The notes below the pieces were generated by a model. It ran no database searches. It saw only the letters and a list, made by a program, of their open reading frames with translations, and was not told the origin of the DNA. A program made the translations under genes and the position numbers. Shown here one piece after another: positions 49,101 through 53,692 of a stretch of 64,000 nt of DNA. The stretch covers positions 21,628,609 to 21,692,608 of the forward strand of contig OZ024831.1 of NCBI GenBank assembly GCA_964016985.1, given 5' to 3'. This DNA comes from Anodontia alba (Eukaryota; Mollusca; Bivalvia; Lucinida; Lucinidae). Every line of letters starts with the position of its first letter. The stretch's first letter is position 1.

Positions 49101-51556
49101 GACAAAGAGAAACAGACAGACACTTACAATAGGGCAGTCTCCGATGATGATTACAGATGCCGCTATGAATGCAGTACACTCCACCGTCCCGTCGGATGTC
49201 TTTGCCGACACATTTGTATACAACGTGGTATTAGGATTCAATACTGTGATTGTTCCACTTGGATTGCAGGCTTTAACAAGATAAAAAAAAGCAAGCTAAA
49301 ATGATGGAAGTTGTGGTTATAATTAGTATTTCATGCCTGGGGGCCCGAACAAATATCTTTGCAAACCGTGTAGATCTTGACGAGAGTCTCATCTGGATCT
49401 ACACCGTTTGCCGTTGTGTTCTTGATTTTAGACTATCACTCGTATTTGTCAACAATGGACGTGTTCAAATTCAGAGGCGGACGAGTCCACTTGAGAATCT
49501 CAATGGGGTTAAAAGGGGTTAAACGTTTCTGTGAAGAAAAGAGACCGACCAGCTTGCGTTCTCTTTATGTCAGTAGATTATACAGTCTTTAATGTTTGTC
49601 TTGCTTAGGCAAATACTGATTAGAATGCATAGTTGTGTATCCATACTGGGTCTTCAGATTCTGTGTGTACACCCGTCCCCTCTTCGCACCACACACAGAA
49701 TCCGTTTAACAATTGATTGTGCTCCTGATTTAGTGCCCAGCTGGCATTATCCTTCAATCTATATTGGATTGTAAGCGACCCGACAGGAATCTTATCGGGC
49801 CGATTACGTTTAAATAATATGAACCATCTCCAATAATACGGACCAATTCAAATATGAACCGTCTCATAATATGAACCGGCTCCAATAATATGAGCCGTTT
49901 CTAATAATATGAACCGTCTCAACATGAACTGGCTCAACTGATATGACCCGGCTCATATTAATCGGCTCCAATAAAATGAACCGTCTCCAATAATATGAAC
50001 CGGCTCTACTAATATGAACCGGCTCCACTAATATAAAATTGGATTCAATAGCATGAACCGGCCCCAATAATATGACCCGGCTCCAATAATACGTACCGTC
50101 TACGATATTATGAACCGTCTCCAATAATATGTACAGTCTCCAATATGTACAGTCTCCAATAATATGTACAGTCTCCAATAATATGAACTGGCTCCAATTT
50201 TATAAACCGGCTCCAATAATATGAACTGGCTCCAATTTCATGAACCGGCTCCAATGATATGAACTGGCTCCAATAATATGAACCGGCTCCAATATGAACC
50301 GGCTCCAATTATATGAACCAGCTCGTTTATTATATGAACCGGCTCCAATAACATGAACCGGAGCGTGAGACACTGCTTTGACACATGTACATTCCGCGAA
50401 GACTTAGTTCAGCACATGTGTGCATGCAGTCTGATCGACTTCGCTAGGCACTCTGTTAACATGATTTAATGCTTCTTTGAGTGGACAGCGAAAACTGATC
50501 AGGTCAGCAAGTGTGTGCGTGCAGTTTGATCGGCTTCGCTAGGCTCTCTGTTAACATGATTTAATGCTTCTTTGAGTGAACAGCGAAAACTGATCAGGTC
50601 AGCAAGTGTGTGCGTGCAGTTTGATCGGCTTCGCTAGGCGCTCTGAATAACATGATCCAATGCTTCTCTAAGTGGACAGCGAAAACTGATCAGACTGCGC
50701 AAGTAGGAAAGTTGACCCGAGGTTTGACTAGGTGTACATGCACATGAAGACACAGTTGGTAGCCTTGTGTGTCACATTTACGCGCATTGTGCCCCTCGTG
50801 AGTGCAGTCTATTCACAGCAAGGGGCTGTGTGGACAGCAGAGGGTCCAATGACGTGCCAGATCAACCTGCTTATTAAACCTTTACCACTCTCTGGGCATT
50901 TTCAGCAGACGACAGATTGATGATATTTTTCTTATTTTTCCCAGAAAACAGGATTTGACATTTCATGCAAATTGTCTCCTTAGGAGACAATTTGCATGAA
51001 ATGTCATATCCTGTTTTCTGAGAAAAATAAGAAAAATATTTCAAAATGTCGTCTGCTGAAAATTTTACCCAGAGTGCTAAGCGTTAAACCTTTACCACTC
51101 TATGGGCATATTCCACAGAGGACAAATTGATAATTCTCTTATTTGCAATATAAAATAGGCTTTAACATTCCATGCAAATTTTCTCCAGAAGAGAATTTGC
51201 ATGAACTGTCAAAGCCAGTTTCTGAAAAAGAAAATATTTCAAAATGTCGTCTGGTGATATTTTAACCCAGAGTGCTAAGCGTTTATGCAAAACTACTGAC
51301 TTTTTTTTCAGCAAAACTTTTAGCGTATATGCCAGATTTGGTGATCAAAGATTTAACGATACGATAACTAACGAGATCGTTAGTTTTGAACAACTAAGCC
51401 CTGTTCGTGATTACACTCTTTGCATGTGCAAGATGATCTGGGTTCGCATTTTTTCTGCATGTTTATTGACTTACAATATTCTAATTCAACATCGTCGCCG
51501 TAGACTTCAAAATAGGCCGCCATCAGCATAGCCACCAGTATGACAACTTTCAACAT
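19872..51556 (-). CDS. Secreted zona pellucida (ZP) domain protein, seven coding exons, 323 aa
   Basis: The gene is assembled from seven short exons at 51556-51475, 49270-49128, 44292-44144, 38044-37911, 27983-27905, 24853-24688 and 20090-19872. Each has AG acceptor and GT donor borders, and the phases match at all six junctions, so the total of 972 nt is open to a TAA stop. Residues 1-20 are a hydrophobic signal peptide. Ten cysteines follow: C29, C59, C73 and C104 in the ZP-N half; C179, C197, C237, C242, C249 and C253 in the ZP-C half. VGEPL (exon 4), PVNCTATSG and LVYNGC (exons 5-6), and AFRF followed by ILILCD (exon 6) are typical ZP-C motifs. RKRR at 256-259 is a furin-type cleavage site, and QVSVSLRVF near 303-311 could be the external hydrophobic patch. 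Several N-glycosylation sequons are present. ZP proteins polymerise into extracellular coats such as egg envelopes or matrices. No transmembrane tail is seen, so the product should be secreted. The exact role and tissue are unknown. An acceptor just before the ATG implies an upstream 5' UTR exon. Confidence 0.9.
20114..20430. repeat. pogo/Tigger-like MITE with central palindrome
   Basis: It starts tacagtcgactcttgttatc 24 bp beyond the exon 7 acceptor of the ZP gene, so it lies in intron 6 close to the branch-point zone. The centre, aatattgtggaaaagcggag with its complement ctcctcttttccacaatatt, forms a hairpin. Confidence 0.8.
20650..20857. repeat. TIR MITE with H3-type central hairpin
   Basis: Ends ttaacccttgtcctgct and agtaggacaagggttaa. 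Inner arms agtgcagatccagaccag and ctggtctggatctcact meet at ttggcttcttgagaagccaa. Confidence 0.85.
21015..21167. repeat. H3 fragment followed by poly-A/T-rich run
   Basis: ctcatctggatctatgctg is an H3 arm; 21110-21166 is almost pure A broken by two gtttgttt-like blocks. Confidence 0.5.
21168..24632. repeat. Tandem array 3 of the ~145-bp 'AAGATGGCGGCC' unit, about 23 copies, filling intron 6 of the ZP gene
   Basis: It opens aacaagagggccaagatggc followed by tcactcgcctg and closes ttcgtgctcatgtgagc. Typical unit parts are tttcaagatggcggccat, ggccatcttggatttccg, atcggaacgattttagc, gatctacaagtcaccc, gatgcttcctaccaagtttc and ggcctttcggttcagg. The middle is a near-perfect palindrome holding two YY1-like AAGATGGCGGC motifs head to head. 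Confidence 0.9.
24688..24853 (-). CDS. ZP gene exon 6: ZP-C core (C197, C237, C242, C249)
   Basis: The acceptor is attcacag and the donor GTAAGTTTC. It completes LVYNGC and encodes LYAFRFANSEEILILCDML, the hallmark beta-strand and cysteine segment of ZP-C, followed by GCPNTSTACNF. The exon is 55 bp from the end of the large 145-bp tandem array in intron 6. Confidence 0.92.
24900..25400. repeat. Cluster of 'AACGTTG' elements
   Basis: Three pieces: 24900-24955, 25030-25155 (ending acccgctgggta) and 25273-25400 (ggcacatggcgtttataca against its complement tgtataaacgccatgtgtcc). Two copies of gagttatattcaaaatgcga (24809 on exon 6 and 24951) show that a segment of exon 6 has been duplicated into intron 5. 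Confidence 0.65.
25773..26096. repeat. pogo/Tigger-like MITE, full length
   Basis: Ends tacagtcgactcttgttatc and gataatgagaatcggctgta, with a central perfect-looking palindrome built from gaggagaaattgctcctaag and its complement. TA is present at both ends. Confidence 0.85.
26097..26706. other. Unassigned; H2'-like fragment at 26310-26400
   Basis: cctattttctgggaaaaaat and acgtcatctgctgac resemble the right half of the H2' MITE. Repeated ttccaacttc-type words continue to 27000. Confidence 0.4.
26707..26931. repeat. TIR MITE with GGGCCCAGTTGTTCAAAGC ends, copy 2
   Basis: ctgggcccagttgttcaaag against ttttgaacaactgggtcctg, with inner aataatttttgctgaa-type arms. Confidence 0.8.
26940..27300. repeat. 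Degenerate 'acttctaacttcc / ggaagtcttgaggtt' simple repeats
   Basis: Pyrimidine-rich words in the left part and their purine-rich complements (ggaagtcttgaggttaaaag, twice near 27055) in the right part suggest a loose long inverted repeat. Confidence 0.45.
27306..27402. repeat. Long palindrome
   Basis: acttctcaaacccaacttct pairs with agaagttgggtttgagaagt, and cttcctactgaaag pairs with ctttcagtaggaag, around a centre caccggcttctaaagccggtg. Confidence 0.8.
27476..27870. repeat. Two H3-type hairpin elements
   Basis: 27478-27545: gtgtacatcctgatgagac against the arm tctcattaggatctacac. 27780-27850: gatcagacgccac against gtggcgtctgatc. The second lies within a MITE beginning ttaacccatttatgccgag and ends 28 bp from the exon 5 donor border. 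Confidence 0.65.
27905..27983 (-). CDS. ZP gene exon 5: ZP-C (C179)
   Basis: A 79-bp exon with acceptor ctttaccag and donor GTAAGTG. It encodes GYAILPVNCTATSG and INLVYN, matching the ZP-C pattern in which a conserved Cys is followed by Ala-Thr and then by the asparagine-glycine-cysteine motif completed by exon 6. A palindromic MITE ends about 28 bp beyond the donor. Confidence 0.9.
28187..28333 (-). repeat. tRNA-headed SINE (family A), internally deleted
   Basis: On the minus strand: box A tggctcagttggatgcgcc and box B gcgggttcaacccc, then a jump straight to gcccagtaaacgtgtgg and the 3' core ending cctcaacacaaa. The ~160-bp middle present at 33231 is absent. A GA-rich run precedes it at 28120-28170. 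Confidence 0.8.
28340..29020. other. Unassigned stretch
   Basis: No exon, ORF or repeat pattern recognised. Confidence 0.4.
29024..29296 (-). repeat. tRNA-headed SINE (family A), nearly full length
   Basis: Minus-strand tRNA-like head (ggctcagttggatgcgcc; gcgggttcaacccc), a middle with gaaatattttctacgg, and a tail at cccaacacaaac. It lacks about 30 bp of the 3' core. Confidence 0.85.
29300..29980. other. Unassigned AT-rich stretch
   Basis: Nothing recognised. Confidence 0.4.
29982..30636 (-). CDS. Orphan ORF pair: Pro/Arg/Thr-rich hypothetical protein, possibly broken
   Basis: From a Met at 30636, 134 codons run to a stop at 30235. The first ~27 residues (MADGKDHVKVEVTFRKTT...) look like a folded, charged segment; the rest is rich in Pro, Arg and Thr and low in complexity. 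A second frame, 30200-29982, continues after a 34-bp gap with 72 codons ending ETWYEAIEKI; its Ser/Thr/Tyr-rich composition hints at a frameshift within one former ORF. The upstream end abuts an H1 MITE at 30706. The GC content is clearly above that of the surroundings. I do not recognise the family. It lies within intron 4 of the ZP gene, same strand. It could be a retrogene, a mobile-element gag fragment or chance. Confidence 0.35.
30706..30976. repeat. H1-family palindromic MITE, inverted
   Basis: cattacgaaaacaagcctat at the left, tataggtttgttttcatgat at the right, and the central gtgggtactcgttagaac palindrome. Confidence 0.8.
30980..32140. other. Unassigned stretch
   Basis: ORFs of 60-90 codons occur on both strands near 31180-31450 but overlap each other and show no domain. 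Nothing else is recognised. Confidence 0.4.
32150..32760. repeat. Region rich in 'ccatcgt' and 'ttcgtgtgg' words
   Basis: cgtaccatctttgtc near 32200 has an inverted partner gacaaagatgg near 32347. tggccttcgtgtggccttc, gtgccatcgtatgacc and related words repeat irregularly. Probably a degenerate dispersed repeat; no coding evidence. Confidence 0.4.
32874..33073. repeat. H2-family foldback MITE
   Basis: ttaacccttaaagcgccaat at the left, ttggcgcttcaaag at the right (decayed). The central arms cttgacatttcatgtgaatc and its complement are near perfect. Confidence 0.8.
33095..33190 (-). repeat. tRNA-like SINE head fragment
   Basis: On the minus strand gtctgttggatgcgcgttgg and cccgttcgattcccc mimic boxes A and B. 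No body follows. Confidence 0.5.
33231..33512 (-). repeat. tRNA-headed SINE (family A), longest copy
   Basis: It contains the full core (gaggtttttacggcccagtc), the middle (cgccagaaactgacaactgc) and most of the head (gcgggggttgaacccgcgac). The extreme 5' end is lost after ccagtcggacgg. Confidence 0.85.
33735..34220. repeat. Tandem array of a ~120-bp unit ending in GACGGACG, about 4 copies
   Basis: Units share ttgctctcgcacacccttac, catgaggggaagtgatg, gcaagtttggt, ccgcccagtggtttagg and agatagtgtgacggac. It closes with aacaatatccccatcac and aagcttggggataa, which form a terminal hairpin around ttttttaaaa. Confidence 0.8.
34459..34512. repeat. Perfect 25-bp-arm palindrome
   Basis: ctcttaaaggaaagaatttt with ctccc, three bases, then the exact complement. 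The arm word recurs once more at 34528-34541 (attctttcctttaa). Confidence 0.85.
34692..34874 (-). repeat. SINE family A, 3' half only
   Basis: Core and middle match 33231, but the tRNA head has been replaced at gaatcagcggaaggg by the 63-bp minisatellite. Confidence 0.8.
34875..35346. repeat. 63-bp minisatellite, left block, 7-8 copies
   Basis: The unit reads tgtattcatttattaactgc, ttcgcttgccaagagatag, then ttctggtgtatattatattc. Copies start near 34875, 34938, 35001, 35064, 35127 (short), 35165, 35228 and 35291 and are almost identical. Because 63 is a multiple of three, one frame stays open as a 21-residue repeat, but there is no other sign of coding. Confidence 0.9.
35347..36912 (-). mobile_element. 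Tc1-like transposon, 1566 bp, TA-flanked with TIRs
   Basis: The left end, cgtaactaaagaagttaggg followed by atatttgtatg, matches the reverse complement of the right end, cgtggcaaaaaagtcaggg followed by atatttttatg. Both ends are preceded by TATA, so the TA target duplication is clear. The element interrupts a 63-bp minisatellite that resumes at 36913. It carries a broken transposase gene on the minus strand. It lies in intron 4 of the ZP gene. Confidence 0.9.
35552..36571 (-). pseudogene. Tc1/IS630-type transposase, DD34E-like, broken
   Basis: About 340 codons, the usual length for Tc1-like transposases. The N-terminal part has a helix-turn-helix (MLEASMRQVEVARRLGVSQ) and the linker RRRSGRPRST. 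The catalytic triad is visible: FTDESRF (first Asp), VVLQDDNARPH (second Asp) and SPDLSPIEHVWD (Glu), with DD34E-like spacing. The C-terminal part is VARIDATCGHTRY. Three lesions are seen: an in-frame TAG at 35989-35987 in place of the usual Trp of the VVWGG motif, a one-base gain near 35940, and a one-base loss near 35650 after LQEE. The enzyme is therefore inactive, although all catalytic residues remain encoded. Confidence 0.92.
36913..37145. repeat. 63-bp minisatellite, right block, 3-4 diverged copies
   Basis: actgcttcgcctgccaagag, atagttctg and tgtatattatattctttgtg repeat three to four times, with more substitutions and shorter T-rich spacers than the left block. Confidence 0.85.
37146..37547. 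other. Unassigned stretch
   Basis: caagttgacacactg and caagttggcacag are short related words near 37202 and 37398. No exon recognised. Confidence 0.4.
37548..37716. repeat. H2'-family MITE
   Basis: acctctctatgggcaaattc, cccagaaaacaggatttgac and atgtcgtctgccgg keep the family order, but the second hairpin arm is mostly lost. It ends about 190 bp from exon 4 of the ZP gene. Confidence 0.7.
37911..38044 (-). CDS. ZP gene exon 4: ZP linker and start of ZP-C
   Basis: The acceptor is gtcattttag and the donor GTAAGTATG. It encodes ISTSIPPSV, then a hydrophobic PMIILNTNLL stretch that may be the internal hydrophobic patch, then VGEPLLWEMDGP, a motif common in ZP-C domains. It starts with the last base of a split codon and ends one base into the next; both agree with its neighbours. 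Confidence 0.9.
38090..38555. other. Unassigned stretch
   Basis: A 62-codon ORF on the plus strand (38371-38559) has no recognised domain and is probably part of a dispersed repeat. Confidence 0.35.
38556..38750. repeat. H2-family foldback MITE, decayed
   Basis: cttaacacttaaagcgccaa against tggctttaagggttg, with gcagacgattcacctgaaat inside. Confidence 0.75.
38815..38985. repeat. Fragment of the ~190-bp tandem unit seen at 40985
   Basis: acatgtgtccaaagtacaca, cagggcacgaccaaggggc and ctctagcacagagttaaagg match units between 41036 and 42080. Confidence 0.7.
38985..39322 (-). repeat. tRNA-headed SINE (family B), copy 2
   Basis: Minus-strand head (ggctcaatgatagaacgtcc; gtgggttcaatccccggtgg) and a longer middle than copy 1 (aaagagcagctagtacc). 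It ends in the core gatttgggcttaacgtcgc. Confidence 0.85.
39812..40136. repeat. pogo/Tigger-like MITE
   Basis: acagtcgactctcgttatc to gaaatagagtcgactg, with a central palindrome around ttgttcctaagaagcaa. It interrupts the 120-bp array. Confidence 0.85.
40295..40567. repeat. H1-family palindromic MITE
   Basis: gcacgaaaacatgcctatat to aataggcgtgtttcgtaatg with the full central palindrome; also inside the 120-bp array. Confidence 0.85.
40985..42130. repeat. Tandem array of a ~190-bp unit, about 5 copies
   Basis: Units share ggcatgacccaggggcaac, tagcacagagttaaaggttt, aagtagcataccaaatttca and ttcctagcataaaaggta. The array is interrupted by the MITE at 41494-41738. Confidence 0.75.
41494..41738. 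repeat. H2-family MITE carrying a nested H3 hairpin
   Basis: Ends ttaaccctaaaagcgccaat and cttggcgttttacgggttaa. In the middle (41567-41640) sits gcaaacagtgtggacccag with its exact complement around ctcctttaagagcag, an H3 element. Confidence 0.8.
42190..42285. repeat. Poly-T / TTTG tract
   Basis: Almost pure T with scattered G. ORFs made of Phe and Cys, or of Lys on the other strand, are artefacts of it. Confidence 0.9.
42370..42662. repeat. pogo/Tigger-like MITE, one central arm missing
   Basis: tacagttgactctcgctatc to gataacgagagtcgattgta. Only a single aaggagcaatttctcctct is present, so the hairpin is shortened. Confidence 0.85.
42833..42915. repeat. Perfect-looking palindrome related to H1
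   Basis: ggcatatgttgtgggtactc and gagcacccacaacatatgcc enclose atttgaattgcatcgac and its complement. The gtgggtactc word links it to the H1 centre. A decayed relative is at 43262-43335. Confidence 0.8.
42920..43740. other. Unassigned stretch
   Basis: Contains the decayed H1-like hairpin at 43262-43335 (gaagcatctcaccgaggcg). No exon recognised. Confidence 0.4.
43747..44037 (-). repeat. Divergent tRNA-headed SINE
   Basis: Minus-strand head catagcgcagtcgttggc and gcgggttcgaaaccc, body as in family A (gtcctctatgcggttaacca), and 3' core gaggttttatgacctagtc. It uses a different tRNA-like head from family A. It ends 107 bp from exon 3. Confidence 0.8.
44055..44127. repeat. 'AACGTTG' element remnant
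   Basis: gtgacgtttatataacgtcg and the end cgtcatttgcccgttgag; it lies just downstream (in transcription) of exon 3 of the ZP gene. Confidence 0.55.
44144..44292 (-). CDS. ZP gene exon 3: second half of ZP-N (C104)
   Basis: The exon begins in phase 0 after ...tatttttcag with SSNITLWLHE and runs through FHILLCQQ to DNSWVTN, ending two bases into a Leu codon at donor GTAGGT. An alternative donor three bases on would keep an in-frame TAG, so GTAGGT is preferred. The acceptor and first 24 coding bases are the founder of the adjoining 32-bp minisatellite, so dozens of near-identical acceptors lie upstream. Confidence 0.85.
44281..44465 (-). repeat. 32-bp minisatellite made of the exon 3 splice acceptor, proximal block, about 6 copies
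   Basis: Read on the minus strand the unit is tttttcag plus agtagtaatatcacactgtg plus gttg: the last 8 intron bases and the first 24 bases of exon 3. The copy nearest the coding sequence is the true exon border (44292/44293). The next acceptor is exactly 32 bp upstream (exon start would be 44324). Confidence 0.9.
44466..45112. mobile_element. Element with four ~150-bp tandem units, inserted in the splice-site minisatellite
   Basis: It begins aacaccgccaggcggggcaa. Units share atggcacgcataaggatagt, aatcaaagggaagtaactc, acctcatacacattgc and aaagtttcaagatattc. 32-bp minisatellite copies lie on both sides, so this arrived after expansion had begun. No clear target duplication was found. Confidence 0.65.
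45113..46045 (-). repeat. 32-bp splice-acceptor minisatellite, distal block, about 27-30 copies
   Basis: The same unit as 44281-44465; most copies keep cag/agtagtaatatc, and variants include single-base changes and 2-6-bp deletions. It lies in intron 2 of the ZP gene. It is followed by poly-T tracts at 46069-46175. Confidence 0.9.
46069..46176. repeat. Two poly-T tracts
   Basis: Two runs of about 30 T separated by a gcattatgcagg duplication. Confidence 0.9.
46180..47030. other. Unassigned; decayed H1-like hairpin near 46880-46960
   Basis: gagtacccatggcatatgtt resembles the H1 centre. A 61-codon ORF at 46546 and a 91-codon ORF at 46762 show no domain. Confidence 0.4.
47035..48005. repeat. 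34-bp minisatellite, about 28 copies
   Basis: The unit is gatacgataacgagaccaac then actggccggcaata. Copies vary by substitution and a few short deletions. It lies in intron 2. Minus-strand ORFs of 80-164 codons over it are artefacts of the repeat. Confidence 0.9.
48108..48305. repeat. T-rich low-complexity tract (TTG, TTTG, TTTA)
   Basis: Successive (TTG)n, (TTTTG)n and (ATTT)n blocks; no coding content. Confidence 0.9.
48425..48716. repeat. Dispersed repeat family C, copy 3
   Basis: tgtgttagggtttaacgac to caccttcgcaccacccgac, closest to copy 1. Confidence 0.85.
49036..49122 (-). repeat. 87-bp tandem duplication of the exon 2 end and splice donor
   Basis: atctacatcgaagactgccc followed by tattgtaagc repeats the exon 2 border (gactgccctatt/gtaagtg) 87 bp further into the intron. 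87 is 29 codons and the minus frame has no stop between the donors, so use of the distal donor would extend exon 2 in frame by 29 mostly hydrophobic residues. Confidence 0.85.
49128..49270 (-). CDS. ZP gene exon 2: first half of ZP-N (C29, C59, C73)
   Basis: The acceptor is ttgttaaag and the donor GTAAGTG. Joined to exon 1, the split codon gives Ser28, then CNPSGTITVL and on to GDCPI. The exon ends on a whole codon (phase 0). Its last ~48 nt plus donor are duplicated 87 bp downstream at 49036-49122, so a second in-frame donor exists. Confidence 0.88.
49356..49418. repeat. H3 hairpin fragment
   Basis: gcaaaccgtgtagatcttga and its imperfect complement catctggatctacaccg. Confidence 0.55.
49808..50362. 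repeat. 19-bp minisatellite, about 29 copies
   Basis: The unit is ctccaataatatgaaccgg, with many copies shortened by 2-7 bp. It lies in intron 1 of the ZP gene. Confidence 0.9.
50412..50700. repeat. 95-bp tandem repeat, 3 copies
   Basis: gtgtgtgcgtgcagtttgat, cggcttcgctaggc, aacatgatttaatgcttct and gacagcgaaaactgatcagg recur at 50412, 50506 and 50601. Confidence 0.9.
50872..51087. repeat. H2'-family foldback MITE, best copy
   Basis: ttaaacctttaccactctct at the left and agagtgctaagcgtt at the right. tttgacatttcatgcaaatt with its complement forms the stem around gtctccttaggagac. cagcagacgac and gtcgtctgctg are subterminal inverted motifs. Confidence 0.85.
51082..51286. repeat. H2'-family foldback MITE, tandem neighbour
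   Basis: It starts in the gttaaacctttaccactc shared with the preceding copy. The arms ttccatgcaaattttctcc and gagaatttgcatgaactg are imperfect. Confidence 0.8.
51320..51403. repeat. Fragment of the GGGCCCAGTTGTTCAAA MITE
   Basis: aacgagatcgttagttttga and acaactaagccct match the right end of the copies at 12025 and 26707. It ends 72 bp before exon 1's donor border. Confidence 0.65.
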
Positions 51557-51558
51557 TT
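51475..51558 (-). CDS. ZP gene exon 1: signal peptide
   Basis: The acceptor is ...ttgttacag, followed by AA and the ATG at 51556-51554. The exon encodes MLKVVILVAMLMAAYFEVYG and then an acidic DDVELEY stretch. The donor GTAAGTC follows one extra base, which pairs with the two-base start of exon 2. The start is chosen because it opens directly into a signal peptide and no upstream coding is possible across the acceptor. The 5' UTR must lie in an exon further upstream, which I could not place. Confidence 0.88.
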
Positions 51559-51591
51559 CTGTAACAAAAAAGAATGAATCTTATTTGATTT

Positions 51592-51845
51592 AAACCTTAA
51601 AGTGCTAATCCGATCTACAGCAGACGGCTATTTTATATATATTTGTTTATTTTATTTTTTTTTTTATTTATTTTTTTATTTATTTTTTTTTTTTTCAGGG
51701 AAAACAACGTTTAATAGAGGATTTACATGAATTGCGAAGTCATTTTCTTTGCGTGAATTGCGAAATCATTTTCTTTGAAAAAAAAAAAAAAAAAAAAAAA
51801 AAACAGAATGTCGCCTACTGCACGTTTACTAAGCAGCATTTCATC
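51592..51845. repeat. H2-like MITE, decayed and filled with T- and A-rich runs
   Basis: aaaccttaaagtgctaatcc, gcagacggc and gaatgtcgcctactgc keep the family order. The centre has poly-T and poly-A tracts and a repeated aattgcgaagtcattttctt. It lies just upstream of exon 1. Confidence 0.6.
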
Positions 51846-52098
51846 GCTGTCGTTGGGTGCGATATTATGTCAATTGAGTTAACCCTTTAAGAGCTTAGCA
51901 TTTTCAAGCTTGTCTTCTCTGTTAAAAAAAACTATGTCACATTGTGTTAGGCCTCGGTGGCATTGAAATGATTTGTCCTTTTCTTGTTCTCAAACGATCA
52001 GCTTAATTATTAATCAACTTAGTAATTATTACTCTAATGTATGCCAAACATCCTGCATCATACCAATGCAATGTTTATGGAATGTTTGGCATAATTTC

Positions 52099-52377
52099 CA
52101 TCACGAAAACACGCCTATATAATTTTGACCCCCTTAAACCCCACTTATATATAGTAAAACTGGGGGTTACAGGGGTATACATTATTTTTCTTATTTCTGC
52201 TCAAAAACAAAGATTGTGGGTACTCGTTAGAACCGCCTCGCCGAGGCGGTTCTAAAGAGTACCCACAATCTATGTTTTGAGCAGAAATATGTAAAATATA
52301 GGAATTTTTTATCTGAAAATTTTCATTTTTTGGTGGTAAAATTTTCAATATATTTGAATAGGCGTGTTTTCGTAATG
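52099..52377. repeat. H1-family palindromic MITE
   Basis: catcacgaaaacacgcctat to ataggcgtgttttcgtaatg; the TIRs match best here, and the central palindrome is complete. Confidence 0.88.
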
Positions 52378-53600
52378 TACGATTTTGGTCCAAGCTTTAT
52401 ACGAGGGCTAATACTAACAGTTACAAGGATTTAGGGGATAAACCGAGGGTTTCAGGAGAGCCAATATTTTACGGTGTTAACCTGGCCAATACTTTACGGC
52501 ATTAACCAGTCGATGACACTTTTAACACAGTAATAGTTCTGTTTGGTGCTCAGAGTACACAAGAAACCTCCTGATGTTAGAGCTACATTTGCAGACTGCA
52601 GCAGTTCTGATTATCTATTCAAACAAAGCGATCTTCTCCAATGTCTAATTCACTGCATAGTGAAGCAAGCAATAAGAACAAGTCTGCTCAAAAAGACGTT
52701 TTATTGACTTTCAGCACTTTCAAAGTTGAAAACAAAAATGTTGATCAATAAAGATGTCATGAAATGGATGTTTATACATTGGCCCTGTTACAGGTCCTCG
52801 GGCAGTCGTATTGGCATGTTTTTTTTTTTTTTTGCATTGACCTATCACAGGTCCTCGGGCAGTCGTATTGGCCTTCAGATAGCTATTGGCCCTCGGCTTC
52901 GCCTCGGACCAATAGAGCTTGACGTCATTTGATGGGAATTTCGAATTAAATAACGTTATGGTTTTACTCAGACATTTGTGCAAGACATTTATGAAAAGTA
53001 AAATGACGTTTGATTTATACAAAGCGAGATATGACTAGAAATGCTATTTTTAATTAAGGGCTCATAACTCGATAATGTATGACTACCTCCATATTGTATG
53101 ACTGGGAAAGAATTACCTTTGTGACTTTCAAAGTCAGACGTTTGATAAAAGTGACCATGAAAACATTTTAACGAAAGAAGTACAACACGAGCTGGTACTC
53201 AAAACTCGACACTGTACTTTTTATTGCCTTTGAGTATATATATGGTAATAAAATCCTATTTCTGCATCCTATTATGGTTTTAGATTATTGATTCTGTTGG
53301 TAATTTGAAGATGCGTAATAGCAAGTATTTCAAAAGAGTCAGTTATCTTTTACCCTTTTGCCTGTTGTGACTGAGTATTATGCTAACATACATAGAAAAC
53401 ATAAATTTGATAACTGATTAGTTTCTACATTTAAGCAAAATATTAAAATTATTTCTGGGCAGTATCTGCATAAATCATAGGATAATGAGTGCAAGAAAGA
53501 GAAAACGTGTCTTTGAGCTTGCTGATTGTCTATGATTTATAATACTCAAGGAATAGTTTCAAACTTTACAAAGAAAGTATACTGTTTTGAAGTTTATTTT
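52378..53600. other. Unassigned; duplicated 27-bp word near 52790 and 52847
   Basis: caggtcctcgggcagtcgta occurs twice, 58 bp apart, around a poly-T run. ttggccctcggcttcgcc and gcctcggaccaa form a short hairpin. No gene is assigned. Confidence 0.4.
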
Positions 53601-53692
53601 CAATTTCAGGACACAACTAAATTTGCATCAGTAAACATTCCTTTAGCCAATTTGTATCCTGAAAAGGATAGGATGCGTCTCGTATCACTACA

